In this document: piece by piece, positions 21,130-29,268 of the stretch | How positions within the stretch are numbered: the first letter of the stretch is position 1 | Layout: every line of letters begins with the position of its first letter | Assembly: GCA_009773995.1 (NCBI GenBank) | Contig: VSMY01000002.1 | Span: 1-44,570, forward strand | Source of the DNA: Oscillibacter sp. | Lineage (GTDB): Bacteria > Bacillota > Clostridia > Oscillospirales > Oscillospiraceae | Direction: 5' to 3' | DNA: 44,570 nucleotides | Program-made: the position numbers and the translations under genes | Notes under the pieces: model-generated | Told to the model about the DNA's origin: nothing | The model's input: only the letters and a program-made list of their open reading frames with translations | Database searches by the model: none

Positions 21130-23958
21130 ATGCAGGATAAAATCATCGTAAAAGGCGCCCGCGCCAATAATTTAAAGAACATCGACGTGACCATCCCAAG
21201 GGATAAATTGGTGGTCATGACGGGCCTCAGCGGCAGCGGCAAATCCTCCCTGGCCTTCGACACGATTTACGCCGAGGGCCAGCGGCGCTACGTGGAGTCC
21301 CTCAGCTCCTATGCCCGGATGTTCCTGGGCCAGATGGAAAAGCCCGACGTGGACTACATCGAGGGCCTGAGCCCCGCCATTTCCATCGACCAGAAGACCA
21401 CGTCGAAAAATCCCCGCTCCACCGTAGGCACCGTCACGGAGATCTACGACTACCTCCGCCTCCTCTGGGCCCGTGTGGGCACCCCCCACTGCCCCAAGTG
21501 CGGCAAGGTCATCCGCCAGCAGACCATCGACCAGATCATCGACCAGGTGCTGGCCCTGCCGGAGGGCACCCGAATTCAGGTCATGGCCCCCGTCATCCGG
21601 GGCAAAAAGGGCGAGCACGCCAAGGTCTTCGAGGACGCGAAGCGCTCCGGCTACGTCCGGGTCCGGGCCGACGGAAACCTCTACGAGCTGGACGAGGAAA
21701 TCAAGCTGGAGAAAAACAAAAAGCACAACATCGAGGTCATCATCGACCGGCTTATCATCCGCCCGGACATTCAGCAGCGGCTGACGGACAGCGTGGAGAC
21801 CGCCTCCGCCCTCTCCGGCGGCATCGTGGTCATCAACCTCCTCCGGGAGGAGCGGGATTTGATGTTCTCCCAAAACTACGCCTGTGAGGACTGCGGCATC
21901 TCCATCGAGGAGCTGACCCCCCGGATGTTCTCCTTCAACAACCCCTTCGGGGCCTGCCCCACCTGTACGGGCCTGGGGAGCCAGCTGAAGGTGGACGTGG
22001 CCCTGGTGGTCCCGGACCCGAAAAAGTCCATTCTGGAAGGGGCCATTCAGGCCAGCGGCTGGGGGAACATCCGCTCCGACGGCATCTCCCGGATGTACTT
22101 CGACGCCCTGTCGAAAAAATACCGCTTCTCCCTGGACGCGCCCTGGGAGGACCTGTCCGACGAGGCCAGGGACATCATCCTCTATGGCACCAAGGGGGAG
22201 AAGCTGGAGCTTCACTATGACCAGCCCCGGGGGAAAGGCGTGCTGTATCAGCCCTTCGAGGGCATCTGCAACAACGTGGAGCGCCGCTACCAGGAGACCC
22301 AGAGCGACGCCAGCAAGCGGGAGCTGGAGGAACTGATGGCGGAGTGCCCCTGTCCCACGTGCCGGGGCCGGAGGCTGAAAAAGGAGTCCCTGGCGGTGAC
22401 GGTGGGGGACAAGGACATCGACGCGCTGACCCGCCTCAGCGTGGTGGACGAGCTGGACTGGGTAGAACGGCTGGAGCTGACGGAACAGCAGCAGCTCATC
22501 GCCGGCCGGATTTTGAAGGAGATCAAGTCCCGCCTGGGCTTCCTCCGGTCCGTGGGCCTGGGCTACCTGACCCTGAGCCGGGCCGCGGGGACCCTCTCCG
22601 GCGGCGAGAGCCAGCGCATCCGGCTGGCGACCCAAATCGGCTCCAGCCTCATGGGGGTTCTCTATATTCTGGACGAGCCCTCCATCGGACTCCACCAGCG
22701 GGACAACGACAAGCTGCTGGCCACCCTGCGGAACCTCCAGAGCCTGGGAAATACCCTCCTGGTGGTGGAGCACGACGAGGACACCATGCGGGAGGCGGAC
22801 TACCTCATCGACATCGGCCCCGGCGCGGGCGTCCACGGCGGGCAGGTGGTGGCCGCGGGCACGCCGGAGGAGGTCATGGCGAATCCGGACTCCCTGACGG
22901 GCCAGTACCTCTCCGGGAAGAAGAAGGTGCCCATTCCCGACGTCCGCCGCCCCGGCAGCGGGAAGTTCCTCCACGTCCGGGGGGCGGAGGAAAACAACCT
23001 CCGGAAGGTGGACGTGGACTTCCCCCTGGGGACCTTCACCGTGGTCACCGGCGTGTCCGGCAGCGGCAAGTCGTCCCTTGTGAACGAGGTGCTGTTCAAG
23101 CGCCTGGGGGCGGAGCTGATGCGCATGAAGGTCCATCCCGGCAAGTGCGCGGGAATCGACGGCCTGGAATACTTGGACAAGGTGGTCAGCATTGACCAGA
23201 GCCCCATCGGCCGGACGCCCCGGTCGAACCCGGCCACCTACACGAACCTCTTCAACGACATCCGGGACCTCTACGCCTCCACCCAGGAGGCCAAGAGCCG
23301 GGGCTACGGCCCGGGCCGGTTCAGCTTCAACGTCCGGGGGGGCCGCTGCGAGGCCTGCTCCGGCGACGGCGTGCTGAAAATCGAGATGCACTTCCTGCCG
23401 GACATCTTCGTCCCCTGCGAGGTCTGCAAGGGCCGGAGGTACAACCGGGAGACCCTGGAGGTCCACTACAAGGGGAAAAATATTTCCGAGGTCCTGGAGA
23501 TGACGGTGGACGAGGCCCTGGAGTTCTTCGCGCCCCTGCCCAAGCTCCGCAACCGGCTCCAGACCCTCCAGGACGTGGGCCTGGGGTACGTGAAGCTGGG
23601 GCAGCCCTCCACGGAGCTCTCCGGCGGCGAGGCCCAGCGGGTAAAGCTGGCCACGGAGCTCTCCAAACAGGCCACGGGCAAGACCATCTATATCCTGGAC
23701 GAGCCTACCACGGGCCTCCACACCGACGACGTGCGCAAGCTCCTGGAGGTCCTCCAGCGCTTAGTGGACGCGGGGAACACGGTGGTGGTCATCGAGCACA
23801 ACCTGGACGTCATCAAATCCGCCGACTGGATCATCGACCTGGGCCCCGAGGGGGGCGACGGCGGCGGGAGCGTGGTCTGCACCGGCACGCCGGAGACCGT
23901 GGCCGCCTGTGAGGCTTCGTACACGGGGCAGTATTTGAAGAAGGCCCTGGCGCGGTGA
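21130..23958 (+). CDS. uvrA: Excinuclease ABC subunit A
   Basis: 942 residues, the standard length. ATG at 21130 with AAGGAG six bases upstream; longer in-frame starts would translate the leader hairpin. Two ABC-type ATPase modules are present: Walker A GLSGSGKSS near ~31 and GVSGSGKSS near ~640, each with an LSGGE signature (TLSGGESQRIRLA and ELSGGEAQRVKLA). Zinc knuckles include CPKC, CEDC with CPTC, and CEAC with CEVC. UvrA dimers find bulky DNA lesions and load UvrB. The flanking genes on both sides are paralogous HTH regulators, an unusual context. Confidence 0.99.
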   Translation: MQDKIIVKGARANNLKNIDVTIPRDKLVVMTGLSGSGKSSLAFDTIYAEGQRRYVESLSSYARMFLGQMEKPDVDYIEGLSPAISIDQKTTSKNPRSTVGTVTEIYDYLRLLWARVGTPHCPKCGKVIRQQTIDQIIDQVLALPEGTRIQVMAPVIRGKKGEHAKVFEDAKRSGYVRVRADGNLYELDEEIKLEKNKKHNIEVIIDRLIIRPDIQQRLTDSVETASALSGGIVVINLLREERDLMFSQNYACEDCGISIEELTPRMFSFNNPFGACPTCTGLGSQLKVDVALVVPDPKKSILEGAIQASGWGNIRSDGISRMYFDALSKKYRFSLDAPWEDLSDEARDIILYGTKGEKLELHYDQPRGKGVLYQPFEGICNNVERRYQETQSDASKRELEELMAECPCPTCRGRRLKKESLAVTVGDKDIDALTRLSVVDELDWVERLELTEQQQLIAGRILKEIKSRLGFLRSVGLGYLTLSRAAGTLSGGESQRIRLATQIGSSLMGVLYILDEPSIGLHQRDNDKLLATLRNLQSLGNTLLVVEHDEDTMREADYLIDIGPGAGVHGGQVVAAGTPEEVMANPDSLTGQYLSGKKKVPIPDVRRPGSGKFLHVRGAEENNLRKVDVDFPLGTFTVVTGVSGSGKSSLVNEVLFKRLGAELMRMKVHPGKCAGIDGLEYLDKVVSIDQSPIGRTPRSNPATYTNLFNDIRDLYASTQEAKSRGYGPGRFSFNVRGGRCEACSGDGVLKIEMHFLPDIFVPCEVCKGRRYNRETLEVHYKGKNISEVLEMTVDEALEFFAPLPKLRNRLQTLQDVGLGYVKLGQPSTELSGGEAQRVKLATELSKQATGKTIYILDEPTTGLHTDDVRKLLEVLQRLVDAGNTVVVIEHNLDVIKSADWIIDLGPEGGDGGGSVVCTGTPETVAACEASYTGQYLKKALAR

Positions 23959-24008
23959 GACATACCGGAACGGACAACCTCCCATTTGCAGAGCATCCCG
24001 TGTTTAGG

Positions 24009-24042
24009 TTATCTCATAACATAATTATACATTATGAGATAA
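24009..24042. repeat. Perfect 11-bp operator-like dyad upstream of HTH copy 2
   Basis: TTATCTCATAA-N12-TTATGAGATAA. The N12 centre contains the TATAAT of the minus-strand promoter at 24024-24052, and the right arm fills its spacer. A protein bound here would block that promoter; the adjacent HTH protein is the natural candidate. Confidence 0.85.
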
Positions 24043-24052
24043 TAGATGTCAA
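24024..24052 (-). promoter_or_regulatory. Perfect consensus promoter directed toward the uvrA 3' end
   Basis: Minus strand: TTGACA (24052-24047), 17-bp spacer, TATAAT (24029-24024). No credible minus-strand gene follows, so transcripts would run antisense into the end of uvrA from about 60 nt onward. The geometry matches the promoter at 20674-20702. Confidence 0.82.
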
Positions 24053-24062
24053 GGAGTTTTTT

Positions 24063-24287
24063 ATGGACACTCTTCAAATTATGGGCACACGCCTGAAAAC
24101 CCTGCGGAAGGAACGCCGCATTTACCAGCGGGAGATGGGAGATCTGCTAGGCGTCACACTAGGGCACTATCAAAAAATTGAACACGGCGATGTGAATATT
24201 TCGGCCTTGACATTATGCACCCTGGCAAGGTATTTTGAAGTGAGCGCAGACTATCTGCTGGGACTGTCCGAGGAGCGGAACCCCTGA
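24063..24287 (+). CDS. XRE/Cro-type HTH regulator, copy 2 (between uvrA and era)
   Basis: 74 residues; ATG at 24063 with AAGGAG six bases upstream. An in-frame upstream start at 23955 would translate through the operator dyad and is rejected. HTH core YQREMGDLLGVTLGHYQKI; ends YFEVSADYLLGLSEERNP. It is paralogous to the gene at 20714 (about 46 of 72 identical). An 11-bp perfect dyad directly upstream suggests autoregulation. era follows 56 bases later with no terminator between, so readthrough into era is likely. Confidence 0.9.
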   Translation: MDTLQIMGTRLKTLRKERRIYQREMGDLLGVTLGHYQKIEHGDVNISALTLCTLARYFEVSADYLLGLSEERNP

Positions 24288-24343
24288 AAACGGCCGCTTG
24301 AAACCACAAACCAATACTGCTCAAAGAAAGTTGAGGATCACCT

Positions 24344-25243
24344 ATGTCCGATATTAAAAAAACCGCAATGATCACCGTTTGCGGACGGCCCAACGTGGGC
24401 AAGTCCAGCCTGACCAACGCCCTGGTGGGCGAAAAAATCGCCATTGTCTCCAACAAGGCCCAGACCACCCGGAACCGCATCTACGGCGTGGTCAACCGGG
24501 AGGACACCCAGTTCATCCTCCTGGACACGCCGGGCCTCCACCGGCCCAAGTCCGCCCTGGGGGACTACATGGTGAAGGTGGTCACCGCCAGCCTCTCCGA
24601 TGTGGACTGCGCCCTGCTGCTGGTGGAGCCCATCCCCCACGTGGGCGGGCCGGAAAAGGCCCTCATCGACCGGGTGCGGGAGGAAAGGCTCCACTGTGTC
24701 CTGGCCGTCAACAAAATCGACACCGTGGAGCCCGCGGAACTCCTCCCCGTCATCGCCGCCTACAACGAGGTTTGGGACGGCTTCGACGCCATTATCCCCA
24801 TCTCCGCCCGCACCGGCGACGGCCTGGAGGAGCTGATGGCGGAGCTCCGGAAATACGCCCAGGAGGGGCCCCAGCTCTTCCCCGACGGCCAGACCTCCGA
24901 CCAGCCGGAGCGGCAGGTAATGGGAGAACTGCTGAGGGAAAAGCTGCTTTTGTGCCTGGACAAGGAGATTCCCCACGGCACCGCCGTGGAAATCACCAAG
25001 TTCTCCGAGCGGGACTCCGGCGTGGTGGACGTGGGAGCTACGATTTACTGTGAAAAGGCCAGCCATAAGGGCATCATCATTGGAAAGCAGGGGGCTATGC
25101 TGAAAAAGATCAGCTCCCTGGCCCGGCAGGACATGGAGAAATTCATGGGCACCCAGATTTACCTGGAGACCTGGGTCAAGGTCAAGGAGAACTGGCGGGA
25201 CAACGTGAACTACGTCCGCAGCCTGGGCTACCGGGAGGACTAA
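24344..25243 (+). CDS. era: GTPase Era
   Basis: 299 residues. GTPase motifs: G1 GRPNVGKSS (~14), the TTR in switch I (AQTTRNRI), G3 DTPGLH, G4 NKID and G5 SAR. The C-terminal KH domain holds IIIGKQGAMLKKI. Era binds the 3' end of 16S rRNA during maturation of the small ribosomal subunit. ATG with a GAGG site. It is the first gene of an era-PNPOx-yqzL-recO-mutS2 run. Confidence 0.99.
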   Translation: MSDIKKTAMITVCGRPNVGKSSLTNALVGEKIAIVSNKAQTTRNRIYGVVNREDTQFILLDTPGLHRPKSALGDYMVKVVTASLSDVDCALLLVEPIPHVGGPEKALIDRVREERLHCVLAVNKIDTVEPAELLPVIAAYNEVWDGFDAIIPISARTGDGLEELMAELRKYAQEGPQLFPDGQTSDQPERQVMGELLREKLLLCLDKEIPHGTAVEITKFSERDSGVVDVGATIYCEKASHKGIIIGKQGAMLKKISSLARQDMEKFMGTQIYLETWVKVKENWRDNVNYVRSLGYRED

Positions 25244-25247
25244 AAAT

Positions 25248-25670
25248 ATGCGGGACCCGGAAAAGACCGTCGGCGGTATGGCCGACAAGGCGAAGCTTGC
25301 CTACCTCAGCTATTTGGACGCGGAAGGCTTCCCCACCACGAGGGCCATGCTGGCCCCTCGGGAACGGGAGGGCATCCGGGTGTTCTGGTTCAGCACGAAT
25401 ACCTCCTCGCGGAAAGTGGCGGCCTTTCGGGAGAATCCCAAGGGGAGCGTCTATTTTGTGGACCGGCGCTTTTTCCGGGGCGTCAGCCTCTCCGGCACCG
25501 TGGAGGTGCTGGAGGACCCGGAGAGCAAACGGCGCCTCTGGCAGGTGGGAGACGTCATGTACTATCCCCAGGGCGTCACAGACCCGGACTACTGCGTGCT
25601 GAAATTCACGGCGGAAAAGGGCCGGTATTACAGCAATTTCAAAAGCGAGGATTTTGCGATTCCAGATTGA
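25248..25670 (+). CDS. Pyridoxamine 5'-phosphate oxidase-like flavin-binding protein
   Basis: 140 residues forming the small split-barrel fold. Matches include AYLSYLDAEGFPTTRAML near the N-terminus, VFWFSTNTSSRKVAAFRENP, and GSVYFVDRRFFRGVSLSGTVEV, typical of FMN-binding general stress or heme-utilisation-like members. The reaction cannot be assigned. It starts four bases after the era stop with a weak AGGA-type site, suggesting translational coupling. Confidence 0.87.
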   Translation: MRDPEKTVGGMADKAKLAYLSYLDAEGFPTTRAMLAPREREGIRVFWFSTNTSSRKVAAFRENPKGSVYFVDRRFFRGVSLSGTVEVLEDPESKRRLWQVGDVMYYPQGVTDPDYCVLKFTAEKGRYYSNFKSEDFAIPD

Positions 25671-25735
25671 CCGGAACTTTCCAGGTATCCTTTTCGACAG
25701 CAACCGCAGACTATTCGTAAAAGGAGGTCTGCGAC

Positions 25736-25849
25736 ATGACCAACATGGAACCCGCGCCCCTCTGGGAGCTCTTCTGCCTCACCGGCGAGCCTCTGGCCTA
25801 TATGCTCTTTCGGTCGGCGGAGAGTGAAAAAGATAACAATTTGTCATAA
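25736..25849 (+). CDS. yqzL: YqzL-like small protein
   Basis: 37 residues; ATG at 25736 with AAGGAGG eight bases upstream. The sequence starts MTNMEPAPLWELFCLTGEP and continues with an AYMLFR segment. It matches the YqzL pattern (short, a W-x-L-F-x-x-T-G-x-x-x-x-Y-x-x-F layout). YqzL-like proteins are encoded between era and recO in Bacillus, exactly the place seen here. The function is unknown. It ends 43 bases before recO. Confidence 0.8.
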   Translation: MTNMEPAPLWELFCLTGEPLAYMLFRSAESEKDNNLS

Positions 25850-25892
25850 ACGGAGAGATGATTCCTCTCCGTACATAAAGGAGGGGACCGCC

Positions 25893-26639
25893 GTGGCGGG
25901 AACGCCCTATCTCGTGGACCGCGGCGTGGTCCTCCGGGAGACGGAGACCAAGGAGACGGACAAAATCCTGACGCTCCTCACCTGGGAGCAGGGAAAAATC
26001 GGGGTCATTGCCCGGGGAGCCCGACGGAAAAACTGCAAGTTCGCCGCCGCCGCCCAGCCTCTGGCCTACGCCGAGTGGACCCTGTACCAGCGGAAGGACT
26101 GGCGCTACGCCAGCGACGCGTCTACTTTGGACCTCTTCGGCGGCCTCCGGGGGGATTTGGCGGCCCTGGCCCTGGGCTGTTACATGGCGGAGCTGACGGA
26201 GGCCGTCTGCCCGGAGGACGTGCCCGCCCCGGAGCTGCTGCGGCACCTTCTCAACGGGCTGTATGCCCTTTCCACTTTACACAAGCCCCCCGCCCTGGTG
26301 AAGCCCGCCTTTGAGCTGCGGCTGCTGTGCCTTGCGGGGTTTGAGCCCCTGGCGGACGCCTGCGCCCTCTGCGGAAAGGAGGACCCGGCGGAGCCGGTGC
26401 TGGATACGGTCCAGGGGGTCCTCCATTGCCGGGACTGCGGGGGAGGCGGAGGACGGCCCCTGTGCCGGGACTCCCTGGCGGCCCTGCGGCATATTGTCTA
26501 TGGGGACCCCAAGCGGCTGTACGCCTTCCGGCTGGGAGAGGAGCCCCTGCGCCGCCTTACGGCGGCGGCGGAAGCGTTTCTCTATGCGCAGTTGGAACGG
26601 GGCTTTTCGACGATGGACTTTTATAAAAGTATTTTATAA
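25893..26639 (+). CDS. recO: DNA repair protein RecO
   Basis: 248 residues from a GTG with AAAGGAGG eight bases upstream; the in-frame ATG at 25824 lies inside yqzL and has no such site. The N-terminal OB fold begins GTPYLVDRGVVLRETETKETDKI. The C-terminal helical domain contains a four-Cys zinc site CALC...CRDC (~152-178). RecO mediates RecA loading on SSB-coated single-stranded DNA with RecR and RecF. Confidence 0.96.
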   Translation: MAGTPYLVDRGVVLRETETKETDKILTLLTWEQGKIGVIARGARRKNCKFAAAAQPLAYAEWTLYQRKDWRYASDASTLDLFGGLRGDLAALALGCYMAELTEAVCPEDVPAPELLRHLLNGLYALSTLHKPPALVKPAFELRLLCLAGFEPLADACALCGKEDPAEPVLDTVQGVLHCRDCGGGGGRPLCRDSLAALRHIVYGDPKRLYAFRLGEEPLRRLTAAAEAFLYAQLERGFSTMDFYKSIL

Positions 26640-26732
26640 AGATATTTTTAAAAATTCAGCCTTCTGGAGATGGAGGAAAACTCCTGTGCCGGAAGGATAT
26701 TCAAGTGGATTCCCTTGACAGGAGGAACTTCC

Positions 26733-29120
26733 ATGAGCGAGCTGTTTGAAAAATCCCTTCGCACCCTGGAACTGCCCAGGGTTCTGCAATTGCTGTCGGA
26801 TCAGGCCGTCAGCGCCGAGGCCAAGGAGCGGGCCCTCCGGGTCTCTCCGGAGACGGAAGTGGAGGAAGTCCTCCGGCTCCTGGACCAGACCGACGCCGCC
26901 CGGCAGATGATAGGACGGCGGGGCGCGCCCTCCTTTTCCGGGGTCAGGCCCGTGGGGGAGGCCCTGGACCGGGCGGACCGGGGCGGGAGCCTGAACACAC
27001 GGGAGCTGCTGCGCATCGCGGACCTGCTGACCGCCGCCCGGCGGGCCAAGGAGTATTTTAACGACGAGGCGGCGGAGAAGACGGCCGTCGACCACCTGTT
27101 TCTCTCCCTCCACGGCAACCACTTCTTAGAGGAGAAAATTAAGCGCTGCATCCCCGACGAGGATACGATCGCCGACGCGGCCTCCCCGGAGCTGGCGGAC
27201 GTCCGCCGCCATATGCGCCTCGCCCAGGCCAAGAGCCGCCAGATCCTCCAGAAGATCATCTCCTCTCCCAGCTACGCCAAGGTGCTCCAGGAGACCATTA
27301 TCACCCAGCGGGACGGCCGTTTCGTGGTCCCCGTCAAGGCGGAGCAGAAAGGGAACCTCCCCGGCCTGGTCCACGACATCTCCTCCTCCGGGGCCACGGT
27401 GTTCGTGGAGCCCATGGGGGTGGTCCAGGCCAACAACGAGTACGTGGAGCTGGAGGCCAAGGAGCAGAAGGAAATCGAGCGCATCCTGGCGGAGCTCTCC
27501 GCCGAGGCCGCCGCCCACCGGGAGGACATCCAGTGGGACTACGACGCCCTGGTGCACCTGGATCTGATCTTCGCCCGGGGGGAACTCAGCTACAAGATGG
27601 ACGGCGTGCGGCCGGAGGTCCGGCGGGACGGGGCGGTCCATCTCCGCAAGGCCCGGCATCCCCTGCTGGATCCTAAGACGGCGGTGCCCATCGATCTGGA
27701 GCTGGGGGAGACCTTCGACACCCTGGTGATCACCGGGCCCAACACCGGCGGCAAGACCGTCTCCCTGAAAACCCTGGGCCTTTTGACTCTGATGACCCAG
27801 TGCGGCCTCCACATTCCGGCGGCGGACCGCAGCGCCGTGGCGGTTTACGACCGGGTGCTGGCGGACATCGGCGACGAGCAGAGCATCGAGCAGAGCCTGT
27901 CCACCTTCTCCGCCCACATGACCAATATTGTGGGGATTTTAAAAGAGGCGGACGGGAAGAGCCTCATCCTCTTCGACGAGCTGGGGGCGGGCACGGACCC
28001 GGTGGAGGGCGCGGCCCTGGCCATCGCCGTCATCCAGCACGTCCGGGCCAAGGGGGCGAATATCGCCGCCACCACCCACTACGCGGAATTGAAGACCTTC
28101 GCCATGACCACCGCCGGGGTGGAGAACGCCTCCTGTGAGTTCAACGTGGAGACCCTGAGCCCCACCTACCGGCTCCTCATCGGCATCCCCGGCAAGTCCA
28201 ACGCCTTCGCCATCTCCCGGCGGCTGGGCCTCCCGGAGGAGGTCATTGAAGCCGCCCAGACCCAGATGAGCGGGGACAGCGTCCGGTTTGAGGACGTGCT
28301 GACCCAGCTGGAGGTCAAGCGCCAGGCCCTGGAGAAGCGGGACCTGGAGTCCGACCGGCTCTTCCGCCAGCGGGAGGAGGACGCACGCAAGGCACGGGAG
28401 TTCCGGGAGCAGATGGAGCGGGCCAAGGAGAACGCCCGGAGCCGGGGGGAGGCGGAGGCGAAACGCATCCTCCGGGACGCCAAGGCCGCGGCGGACCAGA
28501 CCTTTAACGAATTGGCGGAGCTCCGGCGGCGGCAGGCCGCGGCGGATTCCGCCCAGAACATCAACGACGCCCAGGCCGCCATCCGGGCGGGGCTCCACCA
28601 GGCGGAGGACCGCCTCCGCACGGAGAAGGACCGCCCGGAGCCCATCCCCAAGCCCAGCCGCCCCATCGTCAAGGGCGACCTGGTGGAGTTCCCCGGCGTG
28701 CGCCAGCCCGCCGAGGTCATCTCCGTGGGGAAGGACGGCACCCTGCAATTGAAGGCGGGCGTGCTGAAAATGAAGGCGCAGGCCTCCGAGGTCCGGCTCA
28801 TCGAGGACGACGAGCGGGCCGCACGGAAGCCCAAGGCCCCGGTTTCCTCCGGGGGGACCCGGACCCTCCGCTCCGCCGCCAGCCGGGAGCTGGACATCCG
28901 CGGGCTCGAGACCCTGGAGGCCGAGAGCGTGGTGGAGGGCTTCCTCTCCGCCGCCGTCATGGGCAAGCTGGAGACCGTCACCATCATCCACGGCAAGGGT
29001 ACGGGGGCCCTCCGTAAGGCCGTCCACGACATCCTCCGCCGGAGCAAGGCGGTGAAGAGCTTCCGCCTGGGCGTCTACGGTGAGGGGGAGACCGGCGTCA
29101 CCGTGGTGACAATGAAATAA
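26733..29120 (+). CDS. mutS2: MutS2 endonuclease / ribosome rescue factor
   Basis: 795 residues, the usual length. ATG at 26733 with AGGAGG seven bases upstream. Order: lever/clamp helices, ATPase with Walker A GPNTGGKT (335-342), LFDELGAGTDP and STFSAHM, a long coiled coil (~510-640), a KOW-like segment, and a C-terminal SMR nuclease domain (~718-795) with ELDIRGL and HGKGTGAL. MutS2 suppresses recombination in some species and acts on collided ribosomes in B. subtilis. It follows recO by 93 bases and probably ends the era operon. Confidence 0.98.
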   Translation: MSELFEKSLRTLELPRVLQLLSDQAVSAEAKERALRVSPETEVEEVLRLLDQTDAARQMIGRRGAPSFSGVRPVGEALDRADRGGSLNTRELLRIADLLTAARRAKEYFNDEAAEKTAVDHLFLSLHGNHFLEEKIKRCIPDEDTIADAASPELADVRRHMRLAQAKSRQILQKIISSPSYAKVLQETIITQRDGRFVVPVKAEQKGNLPGLVHDISSSGATVFVEPMGVVQANNEYVELEAKEQKEIERILAELSAEAAAHREDIQWDYDALVHLDLIFARGELSYKMDGVRPEVRRDGAVHLRKARHPLLDPKTAVPIDLELGETFDTLVITGPNTGGKTVSLKTLGLLTLMTQCGLHIPAADRSAVAVYDRVLADIGDEQSIEQSLSTFSAHMTNIVGILKEADGKSLILFDELGAGTDPVEGAALAIAVIQHVRAKGANIAATTHYAELKTFAMTTAGVENASCEFNVETLSPTYRLLIGIPGKSNAFAISRRLGLPEEVIEAAQTQMSGDSVRFEDVLTQLEVKRQALEKRDLESDRLFRQREEDARKAREFREQMERAKENARSRGEAEAKRILRDAKAAADQTFNELAELRRRQAAADSAQNINDAQAAIRAGLHQAEDRLRTEKDRPEPIPKPSRPIVKGDLVEFPGVRQPAEVISVGKDGTLQLKAGVLKMKAQASEVRLIEDDERAARKPKAPVSSGGTRTLRSAASRELDIRGLETLEAESVVEGFLSAAVMGKLETVTIIHGKGTGALRKAVHDILRRSKAVKSFRLGVYGEGETGVTVVTMK

Positions 29121-29154
29121 GTTTCATAAAGTCATTATATAATAAAGCGACCTG

Positions 29155-29193
29155 CAAGGGTCCGCCTGGAATAGGTGGACCCTTGAAAATTTT
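29155..29193 (+). terminator. Likely terminator of the era-mutS2 run
   Basis: Thirteen-bp stem CAAGGGTCCGCCT / AGGTGGACCCTTG (one G-T wobble), loop GGAAT. The T-run is displaced (GAAAATTTT), so efficiency is uncertain. Confidence 0.65.
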
Positions 29194-29205
29194 CCCGTCA
29201 AATTG

Positions 29206-29234
29206 TTGCGAAGTCCACCAATATTTGCTATACT
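29206..29234 (+). promoter_or_regulatory. Sigma-A-like promoter of udp
   Basis: TTGCGA (29206-29211), 17-bp spacer, TATACT (29229-29234). Confidence 0.72.
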
Positions 29235-29268
29235 GTTTTTACAATATCACGACATAGAGGTGACTGCT

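Noticed and set aside
21172..23721. 849-codon minus-strand open frame opposite uvrA
   Set aside because: Mirror frame of uvrA with no domain and no usable ribosome binding site.
23688..23996. 102-codon minus-strand frame as the missing partner gene of HTH copy 2
   Set aside because: It is fully antisense to the conserved uvrA end, with a low-complexity Arg/Ser/Pro composition and no similarity to the 84-residue protein at the sister locus.
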